Part shown: positions 1 to 16,215 of the stretch, one piece after another
How positions within the stretch are numbered: the first letter of the stretch is position 1
How the letters are laid out: every line of letters begins with the position of its first letter
From: Lepidodermella squamata
Taxonomy: Eukaryota > Gastrotricha
Reading direction: 5' to 3'
Length of the DNA stretch: 64,000 bases
Assembly: GCA_047495785.1 (NCBI GenBank)
Contig: JBLDXI010000045.1
Span: forward strand, 434,001 to 498,000
The notes under the pieces: generated by a model
Told to the model about the DNA's origin: nothing
Database searches by the model: none
What the model saw: the letters and a program-made list of their open reading frames with translations, nothing else
Program-made: the position numbers and the translations under genes

Positions 1-407
1 AACATTATTTATAAATCCTACAACGTTGCACCAATTTGCACATAAAACAGCCTTGCGAGTTCTCAAATTTTATATTAATCCTTGGGGGAAAAAATTAAAA
101 AAATCGTCCGATTTTGGGTAATCTGAGGGTAAAGAGGGAGCAACGCTTAGAGAATGCCCATGCCAAATTTCATTGAAAATTATTTATAATTTACGATTTA
201 CGAGGCAGATATGGAGGTACTCCCAAATCCCAATCCGAAATTGTATTACATTTTTCAAAAATGGTTATCGCTTCAATCAAATAAGCTTTAAGCCTTTCGA
301 AAACTGGTAATACAGAGAATTTAATGCAAAAAAGCCAGAAGTGATAACCCTTATTACGCTAATAGCAAAATGTCTCACAAAGTCAAATGTAAATATTGTG
401 TACAAAC
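1..407 (-). other. Intron and distal part of the PPP1R21-like gene; no exon seen
   Basis: The stretch left of the donor at 406-407 (minus strand) is AT-rich. I see no further coding segment with the PPP1R21 family pattern. The rest of the gene must lie beyond the left edge, unless the gene is truncated. The reading frame that runs through the donor stops at about position 277 and is intronic. Confidence 0.45.
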
Positions 408-1783
408 CTGCTAAGGCTTGAAGAGCTGAATCAAGTGGAGGCTTCAATTCGACGCGTCCAACAAAAGCAACAACAAGCGAAGCGTAGTGATCGTGAACGA
501 GGCCAGACGCCGACGAAGAAAGTTGAGCAAGCCGCAGCCATTCGGAGGCAGCCGATGGTGTTTCATTCATCGATAAAATGCTACCCGCCTCTCGGCTGAG
601 ACCCACCAGCCGGTCTAGGGTCTCGCAAACACCATGCGATGACGCTTGTAGTGTAGCGTCACTGCTTGCGATAAACTGGCGCAGCGATGCCGCTAAACTT
701 TCAATTGTCGAAGAGCCCTGCGAAACAATTGCTGAATTCGACAGCCCATTCGGATTCTGTTGCAGCTTTTGCAATGAAGATCGCGCTTGCGATGACGCGG
801 TATTCAACGCGGGATTGGATATGCCACTTCGTTGGATCAAAGTCAACATAGCCGTTCCGTAGGCACCGAGTGAAAGTAGCAGCGAATCGGTATTCTAGAA
901 AAATATTTTGTTATTTTTAGGTAGAAAACGAGAAAAGGTAACTTACGGAAGTAAAACTGGCAATGCTTTTGCTTCTTTGGCGGCTAGAAACTGAAGCAGC
1001 GGAGTCGTCATCACAATAGTCCAAATTGAGCCGCATATATTCGGGAGGGCAGAGGGAATCGGCGAGTAGCAAGCTTGAAGAGCCCTGCTCGCCTTTGCCG
1101 TGCTTCATTTGCGATTCTAACGACGCAACTTTCGCCTCAAGCATTGAAATCGTCGAATCTTTATCGCTAGAACTCTGCTGCAATTGCTTTTCTAACGTAG
1201 CAACCCTCATCGACAGTTGATCTCGCTCTTGTTTCAGCCCAGCCGTGGCTTTTTGATGCTTTTGTTCCGCGGATAATAAATCGTTTTCAAGAGCACTCAT
1301 TCTCTTCGCGGTTAAATCAGTCTGCTCTTTCGTCATCGCCTCAATATTTTCCAATCGATTTCTCAAATCAGAATTTTCCTGAATACGCTTCATCAATTCC
1401 TGCTCGACAACGTCATCAGGTTGCCGATGATGATCGTTTGCTTTATTCGACTTCCCCGCCGGTTGTGCCTTGCCGTTGAAGGTCGTCATTTCAGACTGTA
1501 GGACTTCGATTCGTTTTAATAATTGGTCATTTCGAAAACGAAATCCGTCCATCTCTGCCTCGACCCGGCGCAATTCTTGATCCTTTTTACGCCGTTCATC
1601 TTCGGCCTGTTTTGATCGTCGCTGTTCCTCGGCGAGTAATCGCTTCAAATCATTGTTTTGCGCCAAAACTTTGGCAATATCGGTCTTCGAACCGGTCGTT
1701 GAAACACTACGACCATCAGGGGTGACAGCTCCGCCGCCAGAAAAGGACGAATGAATACTTTCTACCTCACCTTGCTCGCTCAT
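408..1783 (-). CDS. PPP1R21: PPP1R21-like (KLRAQ motif) coiled-coil protein, 5' part
   Basis: Two exons read on the minus strand, 1783-947 and 894-408, joined in phase 0 by a 52-base intron (GTAAGT...TTCTAG). The gene continues past the left edge. The first ~100 residues follow the human PPP1R21 N-terminus: a KLRAQ-like segment (AKVLAQNNDLKRLLAEEQ), then a charged stretch with FRFRNDQLLKRIEVLQSEM, matching the TFRNLQLAKRVELLQ region. Residues ~30-230 are almost continuous heptad coiled coil. The second exon resembles the helical part after the coiled coil. In vertebrates PPP1R21 belongs to the FERRY complex on early endosomes, which carries mRNA, and it also binds PP1; the same role here is inferred from family. 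The start is the first ATG of an exon with a TTCTTAG acceptor-like site upstream. Confidence 0.72.
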
Positions 1784-1914
1784 ATTTAGGTCATTGTTAC
1801 ACTTAATATAATAAAAAATATACCTAAGAAATAGAAAAAGTTATAACACAAGTCTGAAATTTTATAAATAGAGTGGAAAACTCAACAATGATAACTTGAT
1901 GAGCAACGATAATC

Positions 1915-2355
1915 TCAAGACAATCGAGCTTTTTTAAACCGCTTCGATTTCACAAAATTTGGGTCATCGTAGCATTCTTGAAATAAATCGTCGACAGGTT
2001 TTGTTGGTAAGAAACACTGGCAATGCTTAAGATAGCTCGAGAGTTTTGGATACCGCTCAAAGAGGGATTTTCGCTCGGCAACGCTGAGCACGACGACGGG
2101 AATTTTCGACAAGCACTCGTCAGCAGAATATCGCTTGAAAACCGAGTTGAACAAAATATTGACTTGGGTTACGAGGTAGAACTCTTCGGTGCTCCCGGGA
2201 GTAAGGATGACTTTATCAAGGTCATCAGTGTTTTGAAATTCTTTTATATCCTTGGCCCTAAAAGATAGATCGCTGATTAAACGGTCAATTAGAAACGGGG
2301 ATAATAGCTCACGGAGAGGAGTTTTCTTCTGGGTTTGGTTTCCAGATCTTTGCAT
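1915..2355 (-). CDS. Orphan tandem family member 3 (~146 aa), start uncertain
   Basis: Third and most divergent of three tandem paralogues. From about residue 35 it aligns with the two neighbours: a TPGSTEEFYLVTQVNILFN block like YYLGTQVSVLFKNTF, then IPVVVLSVAERKSLFERYP like IPQVILTGAEKSDMVKIYP, then a C-rich segment and a (D/E)LFQECYDDPNFVK block, and a basic tail. The reading frame opens at ATG 2355, which overlaps the end of the upstream paralogue by 47 bases. A TTTTAG splice acceptor at about 2262 suggests the real 5' end may be a spliced exon beginning there. No signal peptide or membrane segment is seen. I do not recognise the family. Confidence 0.5.
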   Translation of the reverse strand: MQRSGNQTQKKTPLRELLSPFLIDRLISDLSFRAKDIKEFQNTDDLDKVILTPGSTEEFYLVTQVNILFNSVFKRYSADECLSKIPVVVLSVAERKSLFERYPKLSSYLKHCQCFLPTKPVDDLFQECYDDPNFVKSKRFKKARLS

Positions 2356-2650
2356 AGTTGGGATTTTTCATGCAATCTTCAAACAGCTTGTCAACAGCTT
2401 CCACAGGAATGTATACGTTGCATCGTTGAATATATCGCCTCAGCTCTGGGTATTCAAAAGAAAGATCAAGCTTATCCGCGCTCCTCAAAATGACACGCGG
2501 AAGATTGGTAATCAGCTTCTGAGCGCTTGATCTGAAAACGTTGTCAAAAAGCAGAGTAACATGGCTGAACAGGTAGTGTAAGTCTGGAGAATTGGGTCGC
2601 AGTCGAACTTTGGTCATATCTTCAAGTGCCCAAAGATTCGGCCTGGGCAT
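2309..2650 (-). CDS. Orphan tandem family member 2 (113 aa)
   Basis: Single exon. A TTTTTAG acceptor at about 2679 lies 28 bases before ATG 2650, consistent with trans-splicing, so I prefer this ATG to the upstream TTG codons. The protein shares the family layout: MPRP start, a ...YLFSHVTLLFDNVF block, LPRVILRSADKLDL, YPELRRYIQRCNVY, and VDKLFEDCMKNPNY, then a short polar tail. The copies differ at about half or more of their positions, so the duplications are not recent. It looks cytosolic: no signal peptide and no hydrophobic helix. Function unknown. Confidence 0.55.
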   Translation of the reverse strand: MPRPNLWALEDMTKVRLRPNSPDLHYLFSHVTLLFDNVFRSSAQKLITNLPRVILRSADKLDLSFEYPELRRYIQRCNVYIPVEAVDKLFEDCMKNPNYAKIWKPNPEENSSP

Positions 2651-2750
2651 CTTCAACAATTCAGTGATAAATGCTCCTAAAAATGCAAAATGTGTTCATG
2701 GTTCCACAAGAATGAAAATGTTTATTATAATAAGTATCAAGTATATGATA

Positions 2751-3104
2751 TCACTTCGCAGGACTTTCTTTACCCTTTTTCGGCTTGAGCTTCACTTTTA
2801 CCAATGAGGGCATTGAGAAACATTCTTTGAAAAGGAGTCCAACAAGCGTAGCATTCATGTAATAGTTACAGAATCTCAAGTACTTTGCTAAATCCGGGTA
2901 TATTTTCACCATATCAGATTTCTCCGCACCGGTGAGAATAACTTGCGGAATTTCTTCCAAAAATGGATGAGCTTGTGGTTTGAAAGTGTTTTTGAACAGT
3001 ACAGACACTTGTGTACCTAGGTAGTAATCATCCTCTGAATCTGGATCTATTCGAATTTTCGGCAGCTCGCTCAGAGTCACAAATGGGCAGGGCTTCTTCG
3101 GCAT
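2751..3104 (-). CDS. Orphan tandem family member 1 (117 aa)
   Basis: Single exon, the first of the three copies in transcription order. Sequence layout: basic MPKKP start; acidic DPDSEDD segment; YYLGTQVSVLFKNTF; IPQVILTGAEKSDMV; YPDLAKYLRFCNYYM; VGLLFKECFSMPSLVK; then a Lys-rich tail ending at the stop. The shared pattern IPxVILxxAEK...YPxLxxYLxxC......LFxEC is clear in all three copies and supports real coding. The family is small and soluble-looking with two conserved cysteines. I know no domain with this pattern. The three genes are on one strand, about 100 bases apart or overlapping. Confidence 0.58.
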   Translation of the reverse strand: MPKKPCPFVTLSELPKIRIDPDSEDDYYLGTQVSVLFKNTFKPQAHPFLEEIPQVILTGAEKSDMVKIYPDLAKYLRFCNYYMNATLVGLLFKECFSMPSLVKVKLKPKKGKESPAK

Positions 3105-5500
3105 ATCTGCCCCCTTACATCACGTCATTCTTCACTTTCTAAGATAAACTAGTAACAAAAATATATAATCCATCATCCCATCATTGAAGCAAGATCTCTA
3201 ACGTTAATGAAAATGAATAACAGATGACAGACATCCTGAGGTAATGCCCTGCGCCCTGAAGAATGTATAAGTATGTTCAGGACTGACGACTTAGGAGCTG
3301 ACTGTTGGAAGTGAAATGTGAAATAAAAAACTAATAACGTGATTGAGCTCAGGAACCCAAAACCTTGCAAAAATGACTGAGCATGGGTACAAAAAACCCT
3401 GATAGTATCCAAAAACCAATTAAGCAGTATAAGTCAGTAGTCAAGAGACAAGATATTTAATTCATGCCATAACTAACATAATTACGATTTGAGCAATGTT
3501 ACTGTTCTTAACATATTTGGAATGCAACTGAGCAGAAGACCATAGAATGAGAAAAGTCAACCAATTCCTTTGCTTATATTCAACGCAATGCCGGCAGGAG
3601 AGGCTGTGCGAAAAAGGGGCTCTTTCCAGTTGATTGATAATAAGCTGCCCGATATTATTTTTATATGAACACATGAATTTGAGAAAAATGTAAATGATTT
3701 TTATTTGCAAGAGAAATAAAATAAATTTTTGTATTTTGCCTTATATTTTATCCTCAAGGTCTGTTGCTTGCCGCGCGAAAATTCAAAAACACCTGGCTGG
3801 CCATGGCCATAGACGCGCTTGACTGGGCTGGGGTGTGTAGCTTTTGGCGATGGAGCTGCCAGAATTCTCTTGAATTCTCATGAATTCTGCATCATGTCGG
3901 TCATTTCAATCCCATGCATCTTACACGAGCGTTTTGAGCGTGAAGTCGGTTACACGACACGGTTGTAAAGAAATGTTACACGTTAAATGTCCAACACTTT
4001 ATTGGGAAAAGTTACTGCTGACCTGATAAAATGGACAAGGATATTTGATGAATACTCTTTCAACAATGTTTCACAGCGTTTTACACTTCATTTTTAAATC
4101 TGTGCTTACTGCATGGCTTAATAATGCATCATGAAGTCGGTCAACAACAAGCAACCAAAAAGAAGCTCTCCTAGTACACCCTTCACAATTAGGGGACGTC
4201 CCGATTGGTAACGTGTAACGTCCGACATAGTAATACTGATACCAGATATTACTGTTTTATTTGCTACAATTTTCCTCGCTATTCGCAACAAATTGTCCTG
4301 GCGTCTCACCACAGATGTCTTATCTTGTTCAAGATTCAAGATCACAAGCAACGCTTCATATAAGTATATATTTTAAAAACTTGATACAAAACTCTCAATG
4401 CCATAGGCTTGTCGTCTCTCGGGCGAACAACATGAAATAACTGAATATTTGGCGTAGACGATTCCTCTTACATTAGGTAGCTTTTGATATATTAGTTAAC
4501 GAACTTGGTTGAATTTGAAGTTCCTGATCTCAGCGATTATCGTTACTTCAACAATTTTCCGTGAATAGCGAAAAAGTTGTTGCAGAAAAATGCATTGGCA
4601 GACATGTATCGATTGCAAGACAGTCGAACTATGCTACTATTTGCGGATATTGTAAATTTGAACGCAAAACCTGATTTCGCTGATTGGACTGCGCTAAATA
4701 TGAAGAAGCAGGAGTGTGTGCCCAATTACATAAATTGTAAAAGATTAAGCCAATCATACGACTGCAATTTTGAGAGGTGAAAATGCGGGCTTATGAGACT
4801 TCGAAGGTCGACAAGCCTCGTATAAACCCAGGTCACGCATGAAAACACCCGCGGTAGGTGTAGGAGTACAAAGTGTAAAATCAAAGATCGATGGGATTGG
4901 AAGTGATTTGCAGATCATGTATGCGCTGACAATAATTGTGATAAAATTAGACGGTATTAATATTAACATGAAATATATATTGGTATTGCTCATTTTCCTT
5001 CTTCGTGTTTTTTCTCGTAATTTTGAATTCGCTTTGGTCAAAAAACGTAAATCAATAATAAGAAATGGGTTCGGTATGTTTTTTTTGCATTTCTCAAGCT
5101 AAAATATATGAAAATCTTGGAAGAAAGTGAAGCTGCTCTTGAAACTTCTTGAATAGCACAATTTTCAAGGATTGACAGCTTTGGATTCGTCGTCTTCATT
5201 CCATATATAATATATATTTTCACCTTCAACTTCAGCGTGAAAACAATCCAGATTTTTTGCAAATGTAATTTTGGGAGAGCACGCGTTTCAATATTATTTG
5301 CCGTGCACATTTCAATTCCCTGTCTCACCTTTTTGCAAAAAAATTGATCCATGTCTGCGAGACCTGGCCTGACCTGGCCCGTGCGACTCGTGCCAAGGAC
5401 AACCCATCCACGTGCCGCCAAAAATTAACCTGTCCACGCAGTTTTGAATAACAAAAAGTTACACTTGCTTACCGGGAAGTGGACTAGACTTTTTTATTTT
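3105..5500. other. Gene-poor intergenic stretch
   Basis: Only short uninterrupted frames without domain patterns or good splice partners are present. One plus-strand frame at 4577-4780 (67 codons) has no recognisable start context and no partner exons. A short sequence containing GCATCATG..GTCGGTC occurs near 3889 and again near 4123. Nothing else is supported. Confidence 0.5.
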
Positions 5501-8500
5501 GTGTCCTCGCGGAATTTGAAGTTATTTTTCGATTGAATTTCGTGGATTTCCGTCTGAGTGACAAGCGTCGCTGTTGCTCGGCACGGTTGTATTTCTAGCA
5601 TAAAATGCATTTATCACCACTAGGTTTATCATTATTATTTTTATTTGTTATGTCTAAATTATAGGCGAAATCCAATTTGCGGTTCATTACTTCCCTTTCA
5701 CCATTTTAATCCGAAATGCCTCAAGGTTTGCGCCTGTGACCTGCTCGCCGAACTTATGTAGATTGTACAAGATGCATACACGTTTAGCGTAGGCCCATTA
5801 TTAAATTTTCTTCGACGCGTTTTGTACGGCTCCTTAAGCGCTGGCTTTTATTATATTTTAATATTAGTAATGGCGGCGCCGCATGCTTCGTCACCGCTAC
5901 GGTAAAAATGCTCATCCTCTCTGCCCTTCGATTACAATATTTATTATTAATAATAGTAATAATAAAAGACGCAACTTGGTCCTGAGCACAGGGGATGGGC
6001 AGCACACACGGCAAAATGAATTAACCGGCGTGCTGCTGTCTCTGTTTATGGGCGTATTACCGTTCCGCCGTAGTCGCGCGCGCTACGTTTTTGCCTCAAA
6101 TGATAATAATGAAATATTACTATTCCCGTGCCTGCAATTAGAAGATTGGCAAGAAGAAAGGTCGCCATCATCATCATCACATCATCACGACGTCTTCTAT
6201 TCGTTTCGATACAAAACGAGGCGAAAATACTTTTATCCACGTAGCCGACGCCAGAGCGAAATATTAAAGCGCATATTATTAGCAGCAGCATCAGCAGCTC
6301 AGGATATATGCTCGAGCGACCAACATGTCCCGATCATCATCATCGTCGTCAGTGAATGACGAGCGATGCGCGTGACAGTTCAGGCGTGTGGAATACTATT
6401 CGGCAAAACTTGCCAAATTATTCGCCTCTGGCCGCGAGCACACGTTGACGCCGAAGACACTTGACATGTGTTCACGCTAATTTATTAGGTATTGCGCCAT
6501 CAAGTGCGCCGGCGCCGCTCGCTCGGTGCCGAAAATAACACAGAAGCGCGGTTTTACTTTACGCCCGCCAGCGCTAACCGTACGAATTAGCCGCCGAGTG
6601 AGCCACCTGAGGGATGGTGGCGGTGGTGTAATAAAGTCGATGATCTAGAATTTCCGCGCCGTATTAAAACCCCACTTCACCCCGCTTTCTTTTTCGTGTT
6701 TTCGCAAAACATCTGCTACTGGATACTTCGCCTATCGAGTGCGTAACCAAATACGAACATTTTGTATCATCTGACCTAGGGAGTAATAAAACTGGTGTCT
6801 CGCTCGCGGCGATTTGCGATACGGCTCGAGTGTAAGATAATCCGAGCCCAGGCGCAGTGTCACCCACCCATCGCATGCATAATTCGCGTGATGACACAAA
6901 TTCCTGTACTCATCATCATCGATGCTATTCGTCGTCGCACTGGTGATTGACTCCGTGCACACGCCCGCTCGACGCTGATCCGCTCACGGCGACGGTGGCC
7001 ACTCGACTTTGCGCGCGTGTCACTTGCGCAATTTCGATGGTTTTACAGCGCTTAGGTGTAAGTGGCCACAAATTGCTGCTGCTGGTGATAACAACGCCTC
7101 GAGGCCCTTAAGCCGTGTCATCACCCTTCTGTTATCTACCTTACAAGAGCTTATTTACAAGACAGATTTAGCTTTACAGCTATAGGTGATTATTATTATT
7201 ATTTCGCAATAAATCCGCCATCAGGTAAATAACAATTTAATTGCGCAACAATAAAACTCGACACATCATTCATCGGATAAATCAGTTCATTCGCTACAAT
7301 TTCCAGTGTCATAGTAAGTAGTGTTATTTTTTGCTTTTCTTCTGTCTGTCTTTCAGTCTACCTCCGGGTGTGGATAGGATTTTTTGCCTTAAAATAATCA
7401 CTCCCAGGTCGTTTTGGTGTGGTGTTTACGTTTTTTGTGTTGTAAGGCGCCACGTGCAAACCACGTTCCACGTTTTTTGCACACATTTTCTGTGTCTGGT
7501 CGTCGTTTTTGATAATCACAACCTTGATTATTATTTCTCGATTGTTGCGCACCAACATCGACATACGGCGGCGATGGATTTCGTGATTCTTTTTTATAAC
7601 TACTATCGGTGTCATTTGCTATGCGTGTTCAGTAATTGTGAAGGATATGACCGAGAGTTTAATTCCGGGGCGGCGTGGCGCGGCTTTGATGAGCAGGTGC
7701 CTTGCGGCCTGCTTGCGTCAAAACGGATGACGATGATACAGCCCCGCAATTCTCGGTTTCGTGTGTGGTTGTATATGTGCATGCGGCGGCACGCCAGCAA
7801 TTTGCCGGTGTCGGGCGGTAATGCGCGTTGTGATCGGCAGCGATCATCAGAGACATCTGCGCGTCTGTCGAGCACCAGCAAATTACTGCTATTACTCTGT
7901 TATTACTATTTCGAGACACGCTCCTTCGCTCAGGTCTCTCTTTTTCGGTGTTCGCATTAGCAATGCGGTCGTGCGCGCGAGCGAATAATATTTGATCGCT
8001 TTGGCATCGCGACCCGCCTGGCCTGCTCGCTTCGCCGCGCCGTTCGTTCGCCGTTCGTTCATTCGCGCTTTGACAGGAATTTTACACGGGCAACACAACA
8101 ACAACACGCAGAAATTGCACGCGTTGCATTGAGTTTGTAATTTGCGGATGCGATGCGCGTATCCCGCGGGAATTTTTTTCTTCGTGTGCCATGTCGCATT
8201 TGACTCCTCTCTCTGTGTCTGTGACTGCGCGCGCGCACACACGCACGCTCAAATGAATGCGCGGTTCTTTACCACCTCTCCGATACTCCTTCGTGTTCGT
8301 TCGGCCCTGTGCGCGCGCGCTATCAATTTTATTACTTTATTATTAGCATGGTGTGTTGTATCGAAAAGCGGTGATGGGTAGCGACTGCTTTCGGCTGTCA
8401 ATTATGCAAACGCGGTGTTGAAAATTTTTCGCCTGGCTCAACCTCCTGTCTTGTCGCATTCTGCGATACAGATAGTGACGTCTTTATTATTATTCATTCA

Positions 8501-11369
8501 TCGCGTCCGGAGGTGGTGTCGCACTTTGGCGCGTGTTCGAGTAAGTAGCCGGGCGACAAGATGCTGACACTTAGGATCACCGAGAATCGCAAACACCAGC
8601 AATTGACAACCGAGGCGCGCGCGCGCTGTCATATTATTATTATTATTATCATCATTTCGCAGCTTCATCGCCACCCCTCTCCTACGAGCAATAAATGGTA
8701 ATAGGCCTGGCGAATTGATTTAGCCGAACAGATAGGTCGACGGCGCGTGCGCGTGCATCGCTAGCCCATCCCTAAACATGATTATCCAACTCTGGGCTAC
8801 GCGTGACATCTGTGACGGAACGAGGCGCGGCTAATCTGCGCATTGACATCTGTTTGGCGCTGGCCAATCGCAACGCGTCCAGGTCCCGACACATCAGGTT
8901 ATTACGTTCATTTAGTGGCATCGACTCAGCGAGGCGCAATTGACTAAGCCCACAATTAGGTGACCATTAACACCCGAGTGAACTCAGTCATTTTCAAATT
9001 GCATACTCCTATATACGTTTTTAATATACTGGTTTTCGAGGTGATCGTTATATTGGGCGAGTGCGGCGGGGTCGCGTAAAGAGTAGTAAATCGCTTCGTT
9101 CGCATGGCTGCGATAGAATTCGATTTCAAAAAAGCCGCGCCTGCCTGATTCACACCTTCACACTATTTTTGACTTGCTGGTGGCAGCATTCCGCTAATCC
9201 GCGCGCCGCTCTTCAGATCTGCGCGCCGCATCGCATGCGCGACACCTTGTCGCTCAAGTACCGACACGCCCGGTCCGGTGCGGACGCGCTCAAGTAGCCA
9301 TGATTGCACTCGACAACTTCCGCATTACCGGCTCTTGAAACTACTCGTGTACCATCATGTCAGTCGTGACGTGATTTCATTTATAAACCCGGCCTCAACC
9401 TTGGTTGCTAATAGTTTGTGTCTGGCTCGCGAAGTCTCGCTAATGATTTCGAATTTTGGCGCGCTCAAGTTTTTGTAGAATATATTTACCTTATTGCTAT
9501 CTTTCGCTCTCAATATGTCACTTTTCTAAATGATAGTATTTGATCTGCGCGTAATTTGTAACAGAAGCGCTGTTTGTCGGCGAACAGGCGAGAATGCTAA
9601 TTGTCACCGTGGCAGATGTTCTCTAGGTAATAATTGCCCGCCGTGGCTTTTGAGCAGGGCGTTGCGGCGGAAATCGCTCAGCTTTTCGGGGGCGGCCAAA
9701 TTTTATTAGCGAAATTTATCAATAAATAGGCTTAGTCATTTAGCAGCAGCGCGGCCACCAGGCAGGCGTTTGATGTGCAGTGTCGCGCCCTCGGTGTGTC
9801 ACAGTAAACACCAGGCACTCACTCGGCGAGTGACTCGAGGGCGCGGAAGAGGGAGATGATACAAACATTGCAGCGCGGCCTCTAATTGCGGCGGCGGGTC
9901 TAATAACCTATGCACACTTATTTCAATCTATTTTGCTTCCCCGCACTCCGGCCGAGTGTGTATTTTGCAATCATCGTTCGTCACGCTGCAGGAGGCAATT
10001 TTCACGCTTTCGTATTGAATAGGAGCCACTTCTTCTTAATCTTACCTCGAAGGATTTTAGTGTCCCCGTCATATTATTATTATTTATGCCACCACTTCTA
10101 CGTCGTCGATATTAGTATGCGATGATGATTATTCCCCGTCCGTAATCATCGGCACGCGCCCCTCATACTTTAAGTGAGTAAGTTTTCAAGAACCATCCGA
10201 TTGTTGTCTGGCAAGCTACTTCATTATACGCTATTATTACTACCATTTTACTGCAACATTGCTGTTGATGGTGATAATAATAATGACAAATAAATAGCGA
10301 ACGGATTTGCATCTACTTCTGCGTGCTTTCGCCTAAATCGCTCCTGCGGGCGACAAAAGTATCGCCGCGGAAACGAAAACCATTATCTGCTGTCATTTAT
10401 CACCATAATATATCGCCTTGCTTAAGAAACAACTTTGTCGCATGGTCGTCGTTTGTACTACCTACAACTACTACCTTTTTTTATGCCTCAGAGGTGTGAA
10501 GACGCAGAGATGAAACTTAGCCGCGCGTCGACAGGTGTAATTAAACAGCTGCAATAAACGTAAATAACGAACAAGGTGTTCGCCCGGCGTGGCGCGGCGC
10601 GGCAGAAACTGGCTACCTTAGCGTCAAGTGCTATTCTATACTACCCGTCTTTAGTTTGTTGGTTTGTTAGTCGCGTATAGGTGGTTGCAATGATGATTAT
10701 GATTATGATGATAGTGTGTTGTTGGGTAGCGAGGAGCAGGAAGATGCGATCTTCAGCTTATCGCCGCCTTAAATACTAATATTTATCTGGTAAACGGTGT
10801 AAATTTACGTGTTTGCCAGGAACAACACCTTGTTGGCCCGGGTTAAAAATTATGATGATCACGGCCGCCTTTGTAGTTTTTACGGGTGGGGCGCGGCAGC
10901 GGCCGTTTTGAACAGGTGGCCTGCACAGGCGGTTTCATCGTCGTCGTTATAAGTACACACGTAATAATAAATAGACTCCATATCCCCAAGTGATATTAGC
11001 GCGATTATTTGGCTCGAGCAATAATAATCAAAAACGGTAAGAAATCATCATCTTTTTGCAGCGCGCGTCCACCTGTCATTCTTTCCTCCCTATTGCGGCG
11101 CCATAAACAAATGTGGTGCACATTATTACAAGGTAGATGTTTTTTTGCTGCCTCATTTCGAAACTAGGTGTGTGCGCGCGCCGAACATTAAAACTAGTGA
11201 AGTCACGTACCACACTGCCATTACTTCGACAAGCACCTAGCACAACACTTACCTAGTCTGGCCGGTGATCTCACTCACTCAACTCACGTTTCATCGTAAT
11301 CTCGCTAGAAAACTCTTCCGCAACTTGTGTCAATGAAAAAATATACATCGGTTTCTTTTTTCTATAATA
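5501..11369. promoter_or_regulatory. GC- and microsatellite-rich gene-free region upstream of the ZEB gene; probable cis-regulatory domain
   Basis: About 5.9 kb without a credible coding exon on either strand. Composition differs from the rest: many CGCG/GCGC runs (e.g. 8228-8250, 8616-8630), ATT-triplet microsatellites (about 7190-7200, 8631-8650, 10072-10085) and many short homopolymer-free GC-rich blocks. CAGGTG/CACCTG, the half-site bound by ZEB/ZFH-1 zinc-finger clusters, occurs at least at about 6604, 7694, 10532, 10912 and 11070, which fits autoregulation but is only modestly above chance. Large upstream regions are usual for developmental transcription factors. The regulatory role is inferred from position and composition. 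Confidence 0.4.
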
Positions 11370-11398
11370 GAGATTGGTACTGTGCAATAGTTAATTGG

Positions 11399-14979
<3,581 letters not shown>

Positions 14980-16215
14980 TCGCTATTTACTGCTTTTTCT
15001 CTACTCTCGTTTTTTTTGTACAAAAAAAATATGCAAAATTTGTTCTGTCTTCCCGCCGCCACGCTTTTTGTTTGCCGTCTTCCGAAAGAATGAGCCTTAA
15101 AATCCACCGGTCTTCCAGTTGTACATAAAATTTTCGAATGATTTTTTTGTCTCTTGATTCTTCCTCATCTTATTACTATTATTATTATTAAAGAAAGAAA
15201 TCCTCGATTTTTTGATTGATTGATTTGACTTTGATTGATATTGATAATCGCGAGCAATCACGCTAGTCGTCTTCCAGTTTTTTTTTTACACTGAGCAATC
15301 AACTCCTGGTATTATTTGATGCGACTAGTCTTCCTATTATTCGATGAAAAGCTAATCAGCTGGTTCTACGCCAACGCTTCTTTCAATTTATAATCGGTAG
15401 CTTCATCACTACGACTACTCTTATATATCACCCTAAGTTTGAGCACGAGCTACTTGATCAAAAACTAACGAATTCGTATGTACAAAGTTTGCGCTATTTA
15501 CCCACAGTCATTTATACCTGTCTCTTATTATTGGACGTCGACCGCTTGTGCCATTAACCGAGCTGGTTTGTAGTATAGATTCTTATTAACCTCTTGATCG
15601 TTCGATGTAGTGGTGTCACATCTAGTCAAAATGTTGTGTACATACCGCGTCAGGACAATCATTCCGCGCGCGCGCCCTGAAAGAAGCGTGTATTCTTCAG
15701 TGAAATGAAATGACTCAAGGTCTCTTCTCTCTATTTTTTTGTTGTCTGTGGCCATATCTTTCGCCTTTGTAAATAGCGATGCTGAAAAAGTTCTCTCTAT
15801 CTTGTCACCACTTGAAGCGTAAATTATCAAGGCTTTATCCGTTGATGGTTGTTCACGTGTTGCATAAGAAAAACCGTGTTGTAAAGTACTGTATAAGCTA
15901 TATATGCGGGTTTCACTTTTCGAAAAAGTGGCGCCTCTATATTTCACCGTTGTGTTTATGCCTCAGAAGTCTATTCGTCTCTTTTTGTCTGCATACTACA
16001 AATATTTACGCATCTGAATATGTAACGAATATAAATGTTAATATTATTATTATTATTACCTACAAAGTCGTTGCTCTTATTTAGCTTATTTCGTGAAAAA
16101 GTGAACGTTTCGTTGTTTTTTTGAAAAAAAGATGAATAGTAATATGATTAAATATTGGCGAGCGAGCTGCAGTTTATATGTACAAGAAATGATTTAATAA
16201 AGACTGCATTTTCAA
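14980..16215 (+). other. 3' untranslated region of the ZEB gene with poly(A) signal
   Basis: No coding exon is seen between the ZEB stop codon and the convergent NPHP1 gene. An AATAAA at 16196-16201 is followed within 20 bases by a T-rich stretch, the expected arrangement of a polyadenylation site. This would give a 3' UTR of about 1.2 kb. It contains ATT microsatellites near 15173-15190 and 16044-16058. UTR extent is inferred. Confidence 0.5.

Noticed and set aside
4577-4780. 67-codon plus-strand frame
   Set aside because: No start context, no neighbouring exon in phase and no similarity I can see; too short to support.
5784-8381. Many 60-209 codon frames in the GC-rich upstream region
   Set aside because: GC-rich DNA has few stop codons by chance. 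The frames overlap on all strands, are compositionally biased and lack splice partners or domain patterns.
15528-16084. Frames of 139 and 101 codons after the ZEB gene
   Set aside because: They lie in the probable ZEB 3' UTR ahead of its poly(A) signal and have no domain pattern.
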